From Sphingorhabdus sp. EL138 (lineage in GTDB: Bacteria; Pseudomonadota; Alphaproteobacteria; Sphingomonadales; Sphingomonadaceae): 64,000 bases of DNA. The notes under the pieces are model-generated. The model was not told the origin of the DNA, did no database searches, and worked only from the letters and a program-made list of their open reading frames with translations. Made by a program: the position numbers and the translations under genes. The stretch spans positions 1-64,000 of the forward strand of contig NZ_CAMAYF010000002.1 of the NCBI RefSeq assembly GCF_945862485.1. Reading direction: 5' to 3'. Shown here in pieces: positions 41,170 to 49,328 of this stretch. The first letter of the stretch is position 1, and every line of letters starts with the position of its first letter.

Positions 41170-42228
41170 TTACGCGGCGAGTGCTCCTGAATTCCCTGCC
41201 TTTGTAATACCGTCCACAAATTGGTTCGTGCATTTTTCCCAGCAAAATTGGGCCCCATAATGTGCAGCATCGGCCCGATCAAGCGCCAGCGCCGCGATAA
41301 TTGCCTCTGCCAGATCGGGCTTAAGGCAGCCAATCGCTCGGTCTAACGTGCCATGCGGACCGCGACCCTCCGTCCCGATAATGTCCAATGGTCCCTGCAC
41401 GGGATAGCCGGCCACCGGTACGCCAGTTGCCAGCGCCTCAAGCATGACAAGTCCAAAAGTATCGGTCTTGCTTGGAAATACAAAAACATCAGCAGAGGCA
41501 TAAATGCTTGCCAATTCAGCGCCATGGCGAGTGCCTAGGAAGACGGCGTCGGGATAACGTGCTTGAAGATGCGCGCGCGCAGGACCGTCGCCGACAATGA
41601 CCTTTGTTCCCGGAACATCGGCGTCAAGAAAGGCCTCTAAATTTTTTTCCACGGCCACGCGTCCGACTGACAACAAAATTGGCTTGGGTAGATGCTTTAG
41701 ACTTGGATGATCGGCCTGATCTGGGTGGAATAGGGCATGATCAATTCCGCGCGACCAAAGCTGTGTTGGCTTAATGCCTCGGCTTTCCAGTTCGTCCCGC
41801 AGGCTTTGTGTCGCCGTTAGGACCGCGCGTGATCCGTTGTGGAATGTGCGCATAATGGGCCAGATGAAGTCCGGCGACAGCCGTGTGCGTGCGGCGACAT
41901 ATTCCGGAAACCGGGTATGAAAAGCCGTGGTGAAGGGAACATTATGCTTTATGCACCAAGCGCGTGCGCTCCAGCCAATGGGGCCTTCGGTTGAAATATG
42001 GACAATGTCGGGGCTAAATGTTCCCAGAGCCTTACGCACACCGAAGCGGGGTGCAAGCGCCAAACGGATTTCAGGATAACCGGGACAGGGAATGGTCATA
42101 AACCGGTCAGGTGCAACAACCTCGACCTCATGTTCGCGCGCTTTCAGGCGGCTTATTGTTTCTGTCAACGTGCGGACGACGCCGTTGACCTGCGGTGCCC
42201 AAGCGTCCGTCGCGATGGCCAGTCTCAT
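41170..42228 (-). CDS. Glycosyltransferase family 4
   Basis: 352 residues with the GT-B fold. It begins with a DAWAPQVNGVVRTL donor-fold signature, has the acceptor-side GWSARAWC segment, and the C-terminal EX7E-type motif appears as DTFGLVMLE (first Glu replaced by Asp). Relatives transfer mannose or uronic acid to lipids. It overlaps the preceding LpxH-like gene by 4 nt (ATGA), and this pairing suggests a lipid-linked product. The exact donor and acceptor are not predictable. Confidence 0.85.
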   Translation of the reverse strand: MRLAIATDAWAPQVNGVVRTLTETISRLKAREHEVEVVAPDRFMTIPCPGYPEIRLALAPRFGVRKALGTFSPDIVHISTEGPIGWSARAWCIKHNVPFTTAFHTRFPEYVAARTRLSPDFIWPIMRTFHNGSRAVLTATQSLRDELESRGIKPTQLWSRGIDHALFHPDQADHPSLKHLPKPILLSVGRVAVEKNLEAFLDADVPGTKVIVGDGPARAHLQARYPDAVFLGTRHGAELASIYASADVFVFPSKTDTFGLVMLEALATGVPVAGYPVQGPLDIIGTEGRGPHGTLDRAIGCLKPDLAEAIIAALALDRADAAHYGAQFCWEKCTNQFVDGITKAGNSGALAA

Positions 42229-43118
42229 GCTTCCGCTGCCACTCGTTGCGCGGCGCTATTGCGTACATGGGCTGCCCAGTCGATGATGGACATTGTACCA
42301 TCCTTGGCTTCGGTCAACGCGGTGCAGCTTTCAACCCAATCACCGTCATTATAGTAAGTAATGGATCCAAATTGGCGGATTTCCGCGCAGTGAATATGAC
42401 CGCATACTATACCTTCGACGCCGCGCTGCGATGCCTCACGCGCCACAACTTCTTCATATTGGCCAATATATTGGACTGCATTTTTAACACGTTTTTTGAG
42501 GTAAGACGAAAGCGACCAATATGGCATGTTGAACCTGCGCCGGACTGCATTGAGGACGATATTAGCCTTCAACAGTAATGTGTAAGCCTGATCACCCAAA
42601 AATGCGAGCCAGCGAGCATATAGGACAATACCATCAAAAGCGTCGCCATGCGTGACAAGCAAATTTCGCCCGTCAGCAGTGGTGTGAATTGCTTCCAACT
42701 GCACTTCAACGCCACCAAAGCTGAGGCCCGCATAATCGCGAAACATCTCGTCATGATTTCCAGGAATGTAGATGACACGGGTACCGCGATGCGCCATTTT
42801 CAACACCCGTCGAATGACCTCATTATGCTGGTCTGGCCAATACCAGCCCTTACGCAAGCGCCAACCGTCAACAATGTCTCCAACCAGATACAGCGTTTCG
42901 CACTCAACCGAATGAAGAAAATCGCTGAGCAATCCGGCCTGACATCCCGCCGTGCCAAGATGGACGTCCGATATCCAAACCGTGCGTAACTTCATCTTTG
43001 GCTGAAAGCTTCGCGGCTCAGGTTTGTCGAACCAGGTTGGCAGCTTTGGCGTTTTATTATCCGGCGCAAGGCGCGGCGCGTCAATCGTGACAGAATCGCT
43101 AAATGCAGTATGAGTCAT
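42225..43118 (-). CDS. LpxH-like metallophosphoesterase
   Basis: 297 residues with all motifs of calcineurin-type phosphoesterases: SDVHLG (near residue 50), GDIVDGW, GNHDE, THGD and GHIHCAE. Relatives are annotated as UDP-2,3-diacylglucosamine diphosphatase, but this group usually coexists with a true LpxH/LpxI and often pairs with a GT4 gene, so a phosphatidate-type or glycolipid precursor is also possible. It is the first gene of the two-gene unit. Confidence 0.8.
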   Translation of the reverse strand: MTHTAFSDSVTIDAPRLAPDNKTPKLPTWFDKPEPRSFQPKMKLRTVWISDVHLGTAGCQAGLLSDFLHSVECETLYLVGDIVDGWRLRKGWYWPDQHNEVIRRVLKMAHRGTRVIYIPGNHDEMFRDYAGLSFGGVEVQLEAIHTTADGRNLLVTHGDAFDGIVLYARWLAFLGDQAYTLLLKANIVLNAVRRRFNMPYWSLSSYLKKRVKNAVQYIGQYEEVVAREASQRGVEGIVCGHIHCAEIRQFGSITYYNDGDWVESCTALTEAKDGTMSIIDWAAHVRNSAAQRVAAEA

Positions 43119-43207
43119 CTGTTTATACCCCCATCAGATGTATTTTGGGTAGCTGTCCGATGGGTCAGGTGCGTTGCAGATCGATGACAGTTTTCTTGCC
43201 ATCGACC

Positions 43208-43247
43208 TTATATCAACGCAGTCAATTTTATATCAACGCAGTCAATT
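43208..43247. repeat. Perfect 20-bp tandem duplication at the 3' end of the phosphodiesterase gene
   Basis: Two identical adjacent 20-bp units (43208-43227 and 43228-43247). The copy nearest the gene contains its last codons and TGA stop, so the duplication added a spare copy of the gene end downstream and did not change the protein. It looks like a recent slippage event. Confidence 0.9.
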
Positions 43248-44576
43248 GATGGCTGGAACCTCTGCATCCGGAAGTGTCAACCCCATGGCTTTGGCAAGGG
43301 TAGGGGCAATCGCGCGCATGTCGATTTCGCCTAAATTGCGTCCTTTTTCAATGCCCGCGCCCATAATCATGAAACTTGACCGCATGAACGGCTTGTCAGG
43401 AAAATAACCATGCGTGCCTTTACTGGCTGACGGGCTGACTAAAGGTGCCGCTGCGCCTTTGAAACTGCCAGCATAGGCATTTGGAACAAAGCCGACGTAG
43501 AAGCTTGCCTGCTGATTCGCTCCGTACTCGGCGATTTTCGATTCGATGGCTATTTCGGCTATGCCGTTCTTAGGATCAGCCTTTAACTGTGCTAAAAGCC
43601 CTGAAACGCGTGCGCGTAACGATGGGTCGGATGGTCGCTTCAAAACGATCGCCGATGATCCGCCCGAATTCCATGGACTGGCTTCCCAATCTTTGATTTT
43701 GCCGTTGGCGTCGAGGACAATCAAACCCGCGTCAATGAATGCCCGATACAGATTTACCTCGGTATCCACCTTTGAAAAACCATGGTCGGAAACAATAGCA
43801 ATAACGCTATCAGGCTGGGTCGCAATTTGTGCTGCGATTATCTTTCCTACGATAGCGTCGATCCGCTCCAGTACCGCATGCGCAGCCGCCGTATCGGGAC
43901 CTTTTTCATGTTGCTCATGGTCAAGCGCCGTCAGATAAACGGTCGTGAAATACGGCTTTTCACGCGTAATGAGTGCCGTTGCAAAGCGGCCACGGGTCTC
44001 ATCTCCTTCTATACTTTCATCGATGCCGGGGGCGTAGTCGCCTAATTCGCTTTCCAACGATTCAATAAGACGCGGGGTTGCAAGTGACTTCATCAGCTTG
44101 GCATCATCCGAATGGCCGGTGCGCCAGATTTGCGGGATGTTCCATTTTATAGTGCTGGCGTTGACGCTGACAGGCCAATGCACATTAGCAGTGGTCAATT
44201 TTGCCTTTGCCGCGACATCCCATAAGGTCGGCACTTTATAATCGCTGGCATACCAATACCAACCGCCTTGGTTGATTTGCAGGGGGTCGAAACTGTTATT
44301 GGCGACAATTCCGTGCCGCGATGGGCTGACGCCCGTGAGCAATGTGGCGTGGCTTGGGTATGTTACCGTTGGCAGGACGCCGCGCACGCCTTGGGCATAG
44401 CTGCCTTGCGTGATGAAGCGTTTCAGGTTTGGAATATCGATCCCGCGCTTTTCCGCTTCAATGACATCATCTGGCTGTAGCCCGTCGATGGAGATCAGCA
44501 GCACGGGCTCAGCCAAAGCTGCTGACGGCAGCGCACCCATTAGGAGCGCGCTGCCGATCAACAAAGCTGATTTCAT
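43242..44576 (-). CDS. Secreted ectonucleotide pyrophosphatase/phosphodiesterase (NPP, alkaline phosphatase superfamily)
   Basis: 444 residues with a Sec signal peptide ending ALA-E (near 22). Metal ligands and nucleophile are in place: ISIDGLQPDD (first Asp), the nucleophilic Thr in LPTVTYPSHATLLTG, then ALDHEQH, VSDHGFSK and GTHGYFPD. NPP enzymes hydrolyse nucleotide or other phosphodiesters outside the cytoplasm. Its ATG overlaps the TAA of the TonB receptor gene (44576), so hydrolysis and outer-membrane uptake are co-produced. It could be periplasmic, or a cargo of the type II system encoded 9 kb away. Confidence 0.9.
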   Translation of the reverse strand: MKSALLIGSALLMGALPSAALAEPVLLISIDGLQPDDVIEAEKRGIDIPNLKRFITQGSYAQGVRGVLPTVTYPSHATLLTGVSPSRHGIVANNSFDPLQINQGGWYWYASDYKVPTLWDVAAKAKLTTANVHWPVSVNASTIKWNIPQIWRTGHSDDAKLMKSLATPRLIESLESELGDYAPGIDESIEGDETRGRFATALITREKPYFTTVYLTALDHEQHEKGPDTAAAHAVLERIDAIVGKIIAAQIATQPDSVIAIVSDHGFSKVDTEVNLYRAFIDAGLIVLDANGKIKDWEASPWNSGGSSAIVLKRPSDPSLRARVSGLLAQLKADPKNGIAEIAIESKIAEYGANQQASFYVGFVPNAYAGSFKGAAAPLVSPSASKGTHGYFPDKPFMRSSFMIMGAGIEKGRNLGEIDMRAIAPTLAKAMGLTLPDAEVPAIN

Positions 44577-46789
44577 TAGAAACCAGCCTTCAAGGTTACA
44601 AAGAATTGCTGCGGTGCGCCCGCCAGCAATGTTTGGTTATCGCCGCTATTGCCAAAACCGTTTGAACCAATGGTGGAGACATATTTTTTGTCGAGCAAGT
44701 TGGTTGCATTCAATTGCAGTTCAAGCGGAACGCGCATGCCAGCATCAAAGCGATAGCCCAATGTTGCATCAAACAGGACGCGTGCCGGCACCGATTGGTC
44801 ATTGAGATATGTAAAGTAACGCTTGCTCATATAATTGGCGCCGAGGCGACCAAAAAATGTGTCGCTGTCATAGGCAACTTCACTGCGTAGCAAATGCTTT
44901 GGCGTATCAACAACGTCCTTGCCCTTAATGGCGATGGTAGCCGTTGGCGTGACGACATTGTCTTGGTATGTTGCGCCGGTATAGCTGTATGACGCAAACA
45001 ATGTCATACCGCCACCAAGACGAACGTCACCAGCAGCTTCAAAACCGATGGACCGCACGCTGCCGACATTCTGCAAAATGGCAGGATTGCCCACGATACC
45101 TGCACCCGTTTGTACACCCAATAAACGGTTACGGAAATTGACATAATAAACCCCGATGACGCCGTTGAAGACATTGTCGTTATAACGGGCACCAAGTTCA
45201 AATGTGTCCGAACCTTCTGGCTTTAAACCGCGCGCGATAAGCGCATCAAATCCGGCTTGGGTCGTTGAAAAAGGGCCACTCGTGGCTGATGACACAAAGG
45301 CACGCGTGACTTGGGTAAAGCCACCAAAGACCTCTGCCTGATTGCTCAACTTAAAGGCGGCGCCGACATGCGGTTGGAACCAATCCTGTGACTTGATTGT
45401 GCCAGCGGACAGCGACCCTTTCACGCGAGGGTTTGCTTCATTATTGACCTGAAAGCCCTTCCAACCAAGATTGACGGTCAAATCGCCAAAACTGATCTTG
45501 TCCTGCACATAATATTGCAACGTGTCCGTGTTAAAATCGAATAGCCATTGCGTGAAGAATGGGTTGCGAAGGAACTTGCTGTGATCAAGCCCTGGCTTGG
45601 TGTTGCTTTCATAGGCATAAAAACGCCGCGCTTGGGTAAAATCATTATGCTCATACCAGCCGCCGACGGTAATCTCATGATCACCGACTTGGGCATTTAG
45701 CGAGCTGAATACGCCGCCGCGCTGAATATCGTATTCGGTGGTTCGTGCAGACATTGGAACGCCATTCGGGCTCGCAACATAGGGCGTGCCCCAGGTCCCT
45801 TGGCCGGTGTTATCATGATAATAAGCCTTAACCTTAAACGTCACGCCATCGGCCAGTGGAGTAGTTAAGCCGAAAGCACCAAGCGTATCCTTGCGAAGTC
45901 CCGATGCATCATAATAGCTGTCATCCAGATTGTTGATGGGGGCCACAAAGACGCCACGCGCCGCTGCGATTGCCTTGGCATAATCAGGGAAATAATTGTC
46001 ATGGTCGTAGCCAAGGCGCTTGATCATCGCGAGTGAGAGGTCCTGATAATCTTGCTCAGCGCGGTCAGAGTATGAAAAATACGCATCAAATTCTGCTTCG
46101 CCTACCGGGACGATCGCCTTGGCATTTAGATGCGTGCTGCGTTGGTCACCGCCACCCTTCCACTTTTCGGCATTATGATAGACGCCCGAGACAAAACCAC
46201 GGATACCGCCTGCTTCGCCAAAATTGACGCGGCCAAAGGCGCGCATTGTGTTCGACGAGCCATATGTCACGTTGCCGTCAACGCCAAAACCGTCACTGTT
46301 ATCTGCGGAGAAGAATTCAAGCGTACCACCAAGGTTATTTGTTGCTTGTGTTCCAATGGACCCCGAGCCCTGCGACACGCGAGTCACACCGATATTGTCC
46401 GAAATGATCGCACGGCCGATATGTAGACCGTTGTTGTTGCCGTACGACGAGTCACCCAATGGAATGCCGTCCAGAGTATACCCAAGCTGGTTCTGGTTGA
46501 ACCCGCGGATCGATACGCGGCTTGACCATTCATAGGTGCCGAAGGGATCAGCGGACTGAAAATTGACGCTGGGAAGTTTCTCAATTGCCTTCAACGGGCT
46601 TGTGCCAGGGGCGAGTATCAAAAGCTCTTTATTGCCAACTTCTTGTACCTGCCGTGTTTCACCTTTGCCGAATACAACAATCTCTGTTTCGTCCGAGTCG
46701 GCTGCAATGGGTGCAGTGGTTTGTTGTGCCATGGCGGGTACTGACCCAATGGCGACGCCTACCAAAAGAGTTACTGACAATTTACGCAT
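44576..46789 (-). CDS. TonB-dependent outer-membrane receptor (coupled to NPP)
   Basis: 737 residues. Signal peptide to about 22 (SVPAMAQQ), then a TonB-box-like ETEIVVFG, a plug domain (PLKAIEKLPSVNF, then SIRGFNQNQLGYTLDGIPLGD) and a 22-strand-type barrel ending in FVTLKAGF with the terminal aromatic residue used by the BAM machinery. Because it overlaps the NPP gene and a PHO-box-like site lies 145 bp upstream on its strand, I infer that it imports an organic phosphate or nucleotide product. The usual TonB substrates (siderophores, sugars, B12) cannot be excluded. Confidence 0.9.
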   Translation of the reverse strand: MRKLSVTLLVGVAIGSVPAMAQQTTAPIAADSDETEIVVFGKGETRQVQEVGNKELLILAPGTSPLKAIEKLPSVNFQSADPFGTYEWSSRVSIRGFNQNQLGYTLDGIPLGDSSYGNNNGLHIGRAIISDNIGVTRVSQGSGSIGTQATNNLGGTLEFFSADNSDGFGVDGNVTYGSSNTMRAFGRVNFGEAGGIRGFVSGVYHNAEKWKGGGDQRSTHLNAKAIVPVGEAEFDAYFSYSDRAEQDYQDLSLAMIKRLGYDHDNYFPDYAKAIAAARGVFVAPINNLDDSYYDASGLRKDTLGAFGLTTPLADGVTFKVKAYYHDNTGQGTWGTPYVASPNGVPMSARTTEYDIQRGGVFSSLNAQVGDHEITVGGWYEHNDFTQARRFYAYESNTKPGLDHSKFLRNPFFTQWLFDFNTDTLQYYVQDKISFGDLTVNLGWKGFQVNNEANPRVKGSLSAGTIKSQDWFQPHVGAAFKLSNQAEVFGGFTQVTRAFVSSATSGPFSTTQAGFDALIARGLKPEGSDTFELGARYNDNVFNGVIGVYYVNFRNRLLGVQTGAGIVGNPAILQNVGSVRSIGFEAAGDVRLGGGMTLFASYSYTGATYQDNVVTPTATIAIKGKDVVDTPKHLLRSEVAYDSDTFFGRLGANYMSKRYFTYLNDQSVPARVLFDATLGYRFDAGMRVPLELQLNATNLLDKKYVSTIGSNGFGNSGDNQTLLAGAPQQFFVTLKAGF

Positions 46790-46933
46790 GATATTTCCTT
46801 CCCTGATTGTGTTTGAACTGGCGCATTAGGGAAGCCGCGTGGCGTTTTGATGCGGTTATTATGTGGTTTTTGTAATAAATATATGTCTGAAATATTGCGG
46901 CTTTTTACAAATGATCCCGGCATTTTTTATTTC

Positions 46934-46951
46934 ATTACAATTTTATGACAT
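46934..46951 (-). promoter_or_regulatory. Candidate PHO box reading toward the TonB receptor-NPP operon
   Basis: On the minus strand the heptamers ATGTCAT and TTGTAAT are separated by AAAA, an 11-bp period as in PhoB sites (consensus CTGTCAT-N4-CTGTCAT). It lies 145 bp before the receptor start, which would imply a leader of roughly 100 nt. Confidence 0.5.
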
Positions 46952-46964
46952 TAATATAGCAAGA

Positions 46965-46982
46965 GTGTCATTAAAGTGTAAT
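46965..46982 (+). promoter_or_regulatory. Candidate PHO box reading toward the small repeat protein gene
   Basis: On the plus strand the heptamers GTGTCAT and GTGTAAT are separated by TAAA (11-bp period). It ends 27 bp before the ATG, which is close for a standard PhoB-activated promoter because the predicted transcript start would fall very near the ribosome-binding site. It may instead help regulate the divergent operon. Confidence 0.5.
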
Positions 46983-47009
46983 ATTGAATTCAGGATAAGG
47001 AGAGATGCT

Positions 47010-47390
47010 ATGAAAATGATGTTGTTGGGCGCATTAGTCGCAGGAACTATTTCAGTTACAGCACAGGCGGCGCCGGGCATTGCCGGCGAAATTTCATACC
47101 CTCGGGGCTCGATTGGATATGAGGCCCTGATGCGCGGTGATAATCAGCGGGCAATCTCTCAAATCATGGCAAGCGAGCAGGTTAGCAAGCATGACCCCGC
47201 AAAACTGCTCAATCTTGGACTCGCTTATGCACGGATGGGGCAAACCGATCAAGCCGCGGGATATTTCAAGGCCGCAATGCAGGCGCGTGAAAGCGTGGAA
47301 TTGGTTCTAGCCGATGGCCGCGTGATGAATTCCAAGGATGCTGCACGCGAGGCGTACGCAAATTTGCAAACGCGGGTGGCAACGCGCTAA
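47010..47390 (+). CDS. Small secreted TPR-like protein
   Basis: 126 residues with a signal peptide ending AQA-A (near 18) and a helical repeat region (YEALMRGDNQRAISQIMA, then KLLNLGLAYARMGQTDQAAGYF). It is probably periplasmic. A strong AAGGAGAG site decides the start at 47010. A frame extending upstream to 46863 crosses the PHO-box region and is not coding. It is followed by a terminator, so it forms its own transcript. Name and function unknown. Confidence 0.75.
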   Translation: MKMMLLGALVAGTISVTAQAAPGIAGEISYPRGSIGYEALMRGDNQRAISQIMASEQVSKHDPAKLLNLGLAYARMGQTDQAAGYFKAAMQARESVELVLADGRVMNSKDAAREAYANLQTRVATR

Positions 47391-47432
47391 GTTACCGTCG
47401 CTGTAATTTACAATTGTTAACACCAAAGATAG

Positions 47433-47458
47433 GCGAGCCATATTGGCTCGCTTTTTTT
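47433..47458 (+). terminator. Rho-independent terminator
   Basis: A perfect 8-bp stem GCGAGCCA / TGGCTCGC with a 3-base loop is followed by seven T. It separates the small repeat protein gene from the lipoprotein gene. Confidence 0.9.
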
Positions 47459-47635
47459 GTTATCTTAGCGCCATGGCCGAAATAATGGCCTTTTTACATT
47501 TTGTAATATTAAAGACGCAAAACTTTCTTCCAACTGCAATGCGATACGCACAGTCATGTCACAGGGGGCTTCTAACTCCCGCAGTGTCAACGGGTGGGGC
47601 CTATGTTGATTCGTCGCTGGTCCGTTGCATCTGCC

Positions 47636-47641
47636 TATAAT
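47636..47641 (+). promoter_or_regulatory. Possible -10 element of the lipoprotein gene
   Basis: A perfect TATAAT lies 33 bp before the ATG at 47674. No TTGACA-like sequence is found 15-19 bp upstream, which would suit an activator-dependent promoter. No convincing PHO box overlaps the -35 position. Confidence 0.4.
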
Positions 47642-47673
47642 CGGGCAAGTCATATTTGTTGCGGAGATTAAGA

Positions 47674-49254
47674 ATGTTAAACCCAAAATTGCGCGGGATC
47701 GTATATGCGACAGCAGCAGCCGTCCTTGTAACTGGTTGTGGCGCTGATGATATCGCGTCGCCAGGCACCGGTGGTAACATCACCATCAACAACCCAGCCG
47801 CTCCTCCTCCGCCCCCACCCCCACCGCCGCCACCAGCAGGTGTTACGGCTGCAACAGGTTGCCCCACGATTGGTAACACAGTTCAGTTGACTGACGATGG
47901 CACGATCACTGGCCCAACGGGCACATATCGTGTTTGCACGTTGCCCTCAGTTCTAACAGCAAGCTCCACGCTCACGAAGGTTCCAGGCCTGTTGTATCGC
48001 CTTGGCGGTCGCGTTGATGTCGGAACGGACCAAGGACCAACCGAAGAAACCACCGATCCAACCGATGTAGTGCTGACAATTGCACCCGGCGTAGTCGTTT
48101 ACGGCGGGACCGGCGTGTCATGGTTGAATGTAAACCGCGGCAACCGTATCAGTGCGGTTGGCACGGCTGCGCTCCCGATCGTTTTTACCAGTCGCGACAA
48201 CGTGCTTGGTCTCAACTCTGACAGTTCGATTGGTCAGTGGGGCGGCGTAGTTCTTAACGGTCGTGCTCCAATTACTGATTGTGCGGCTCCGGCTGCTACG
48301 CCCGGCACGATTGATTGCGAACGTCAAGTTGAGGGCGCAGTTGATCCTGCTCGCTACGGTGGTGCAACATCGACAGATAACAGCGGTCGGATGAGCTTTG
48401 TCCAAATTCGTTTCTCTGGATTTGTGCTTTCGGGTAACTCCGAACTTCAGTCGCTCACGACTGGTGGGACCGGCTCAGGTACCATTCTGAACAATATCCA
48501 GTCGTTCAACAGCTCCGACGATGGTGCCGAGTTCTTCGGTGGCACTGTGAACATGAAGTATTTCGTGTCTATTGGCGCTGACGATGACAATCTCGATACC
48601 GATGTTGGCGTTAAGGCGAACTTCCAATATGTGTTGGCCGTTCAACGTCAGGGTGCCGGCGACTCGATGATTGAAGCTGACTCAGACAACACGGTCGATG
48701 GGAATACGCCACGTCAGAACACACGCCTGTCGAACTTTACTTTCATTCAGCGCAACAACACCGGTAACGGGGTTTCAATGTTGCTTCGCGGTGGTACAGA
48801 TTACAGCATGTTCAATGGCGTTGTAGTCAGCCCATCGGTTACATGTTTGCGTATCAGTAGAGCTCAAACGGCCGCAACCACAGCCGATGCCTCGATTGAT
48901 GAGGCTGGCGCACCAGTGTTTCGTTCAGTGGTGATGCAATGCGGAACGCCTGCCTTTGCAGGGGCAAATACCGTAACTGAGGCTCAAGTCAGTGCTATCT
49001 TCGGTTCGGGTAGCAACGGCAATAACAGCGCGTTCACGCCAACTCTCACATCGTTGTTCATCAACGGTGCAAGTGAAACGGCAGTGGCGGCATTCAACGC
49101 AAGCACCATCGCATCTTATTTCGACGCTACAACCTATATTGGTGCTGTGAAAGATGCGAACGACACTTGGTACGCGGGTTGGACTTGCAACAGTGCTACC
49201 GCCTCTCTTGGTACCAGCGTCACTGGTCTTTGCACCTCGCTCCCTACCTTTTGA
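47674..49254 (+). CDS. Large surface lipoprotein, ElpS-like
   Basis: 526 residues. The signal peptide ends in a lipobox LVTGC (lipidated Cys22). The residue after the cysteine is Gly, so outer-membrane sorting is expected. A polyproline run (about 43-54) acts as a spacer. The body is beta-rich with motifs such as SIGQWGGVVLNGRAPI, DNSGRMSFVQIRFSG, SDDGAEFFGGTV and ADDDNLDTDVG, suggesting a beta-helix. The family recurs beside TonB receptors. In Caulobacter a lipoprotein of this kind, ElpS, is made on phosphate starvation, encoded next to a TonB receptor and a T2SS, and released in a T2SS-dependent way. Assignment as ElpS-like rests on context and recollection. Confidence 0.65.
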   Translation: MLNPKLRGIVYATAAAVLVTGCGADDIASPGTGGNITINNPAAPPPPPPPPPPPAGVTAATGCPTIGNTVQLTDDGTITGPTGTYRVCTLPSVLTASSTLTKVPGLLYRLGGRVDVGTDQGPTEETTDPTDVVLTIAPGVVVYGGTGVSWLNVNRGNRISAVGTAALPIVFTSRDNVLGLNSDSSIGQWGGVVLNGRAPITDCAAPAATPGTIDCERQVEGAVDPARYGGATSTDNSGRMSFVQIRFSGFVLSGNSELQSLTTGGTGSGTILNNIQSFNSSDDGAEFFGGTVNMKYFVSIGADDDNLDTDVGVKANFQYVLAVQRQGAGDSMIEADSDNTVDGNTPRQNTRLSNFTFIQRNNTGNGVSMLLRGGTDYSMFNGVVVSPSVTCLRISRAQTAATTADASIDEAGAPVFRSVVMQCGTPAFAGANTVTEAQVSAIFGSGSNGNNSAFTPTLTSLFINGASETAVAAFNASTIASYFDATTYIGAVKDANDTWYAGWTCNSATASLGTSVTGLCTSLPTF

Positions 49255-49269
49255 TAGGCAGTCATGGAT

Positions 49270-49312
49270 TGGGGTGGGGTGCAGGCTTGTCCAAGCACCC
49301 CACCCCATTTTT
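49270..49312 (+). terminator. Terminator or attenuator between lipoprotein and TonB receptor genes
   Basis: A perfect 13-bp stem (49270-49282 with 49295-49307, GGGGTGGGGTGC type) with a 12-base loop is followed by five T. The receptor gene starts only 17 bp later, so read-through must supply its transcription unless another promoter exists. It probably sets a high lipoprotein to receptor ratio. Confidence 0.85.
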
Positions 49313-49328
49313 ACATCATAAAAAGGGA

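Noticed and set aside
46863-47009. Upstream extension of the small secreted protein
   Set aside because: It crosses the PHO-box region, lacks a signal peptide at its start, and the AAGGAGAG site fixes the start at 47010.
47534-47562. TGTCAC and TGCAAT elements upstream of the lipoprotein gene as a PHO box
   Set aside because: Repeats match the consensus poorly at the required 11-bp period in the plus orientation, and the position is too far from the TATAAT at 47636.
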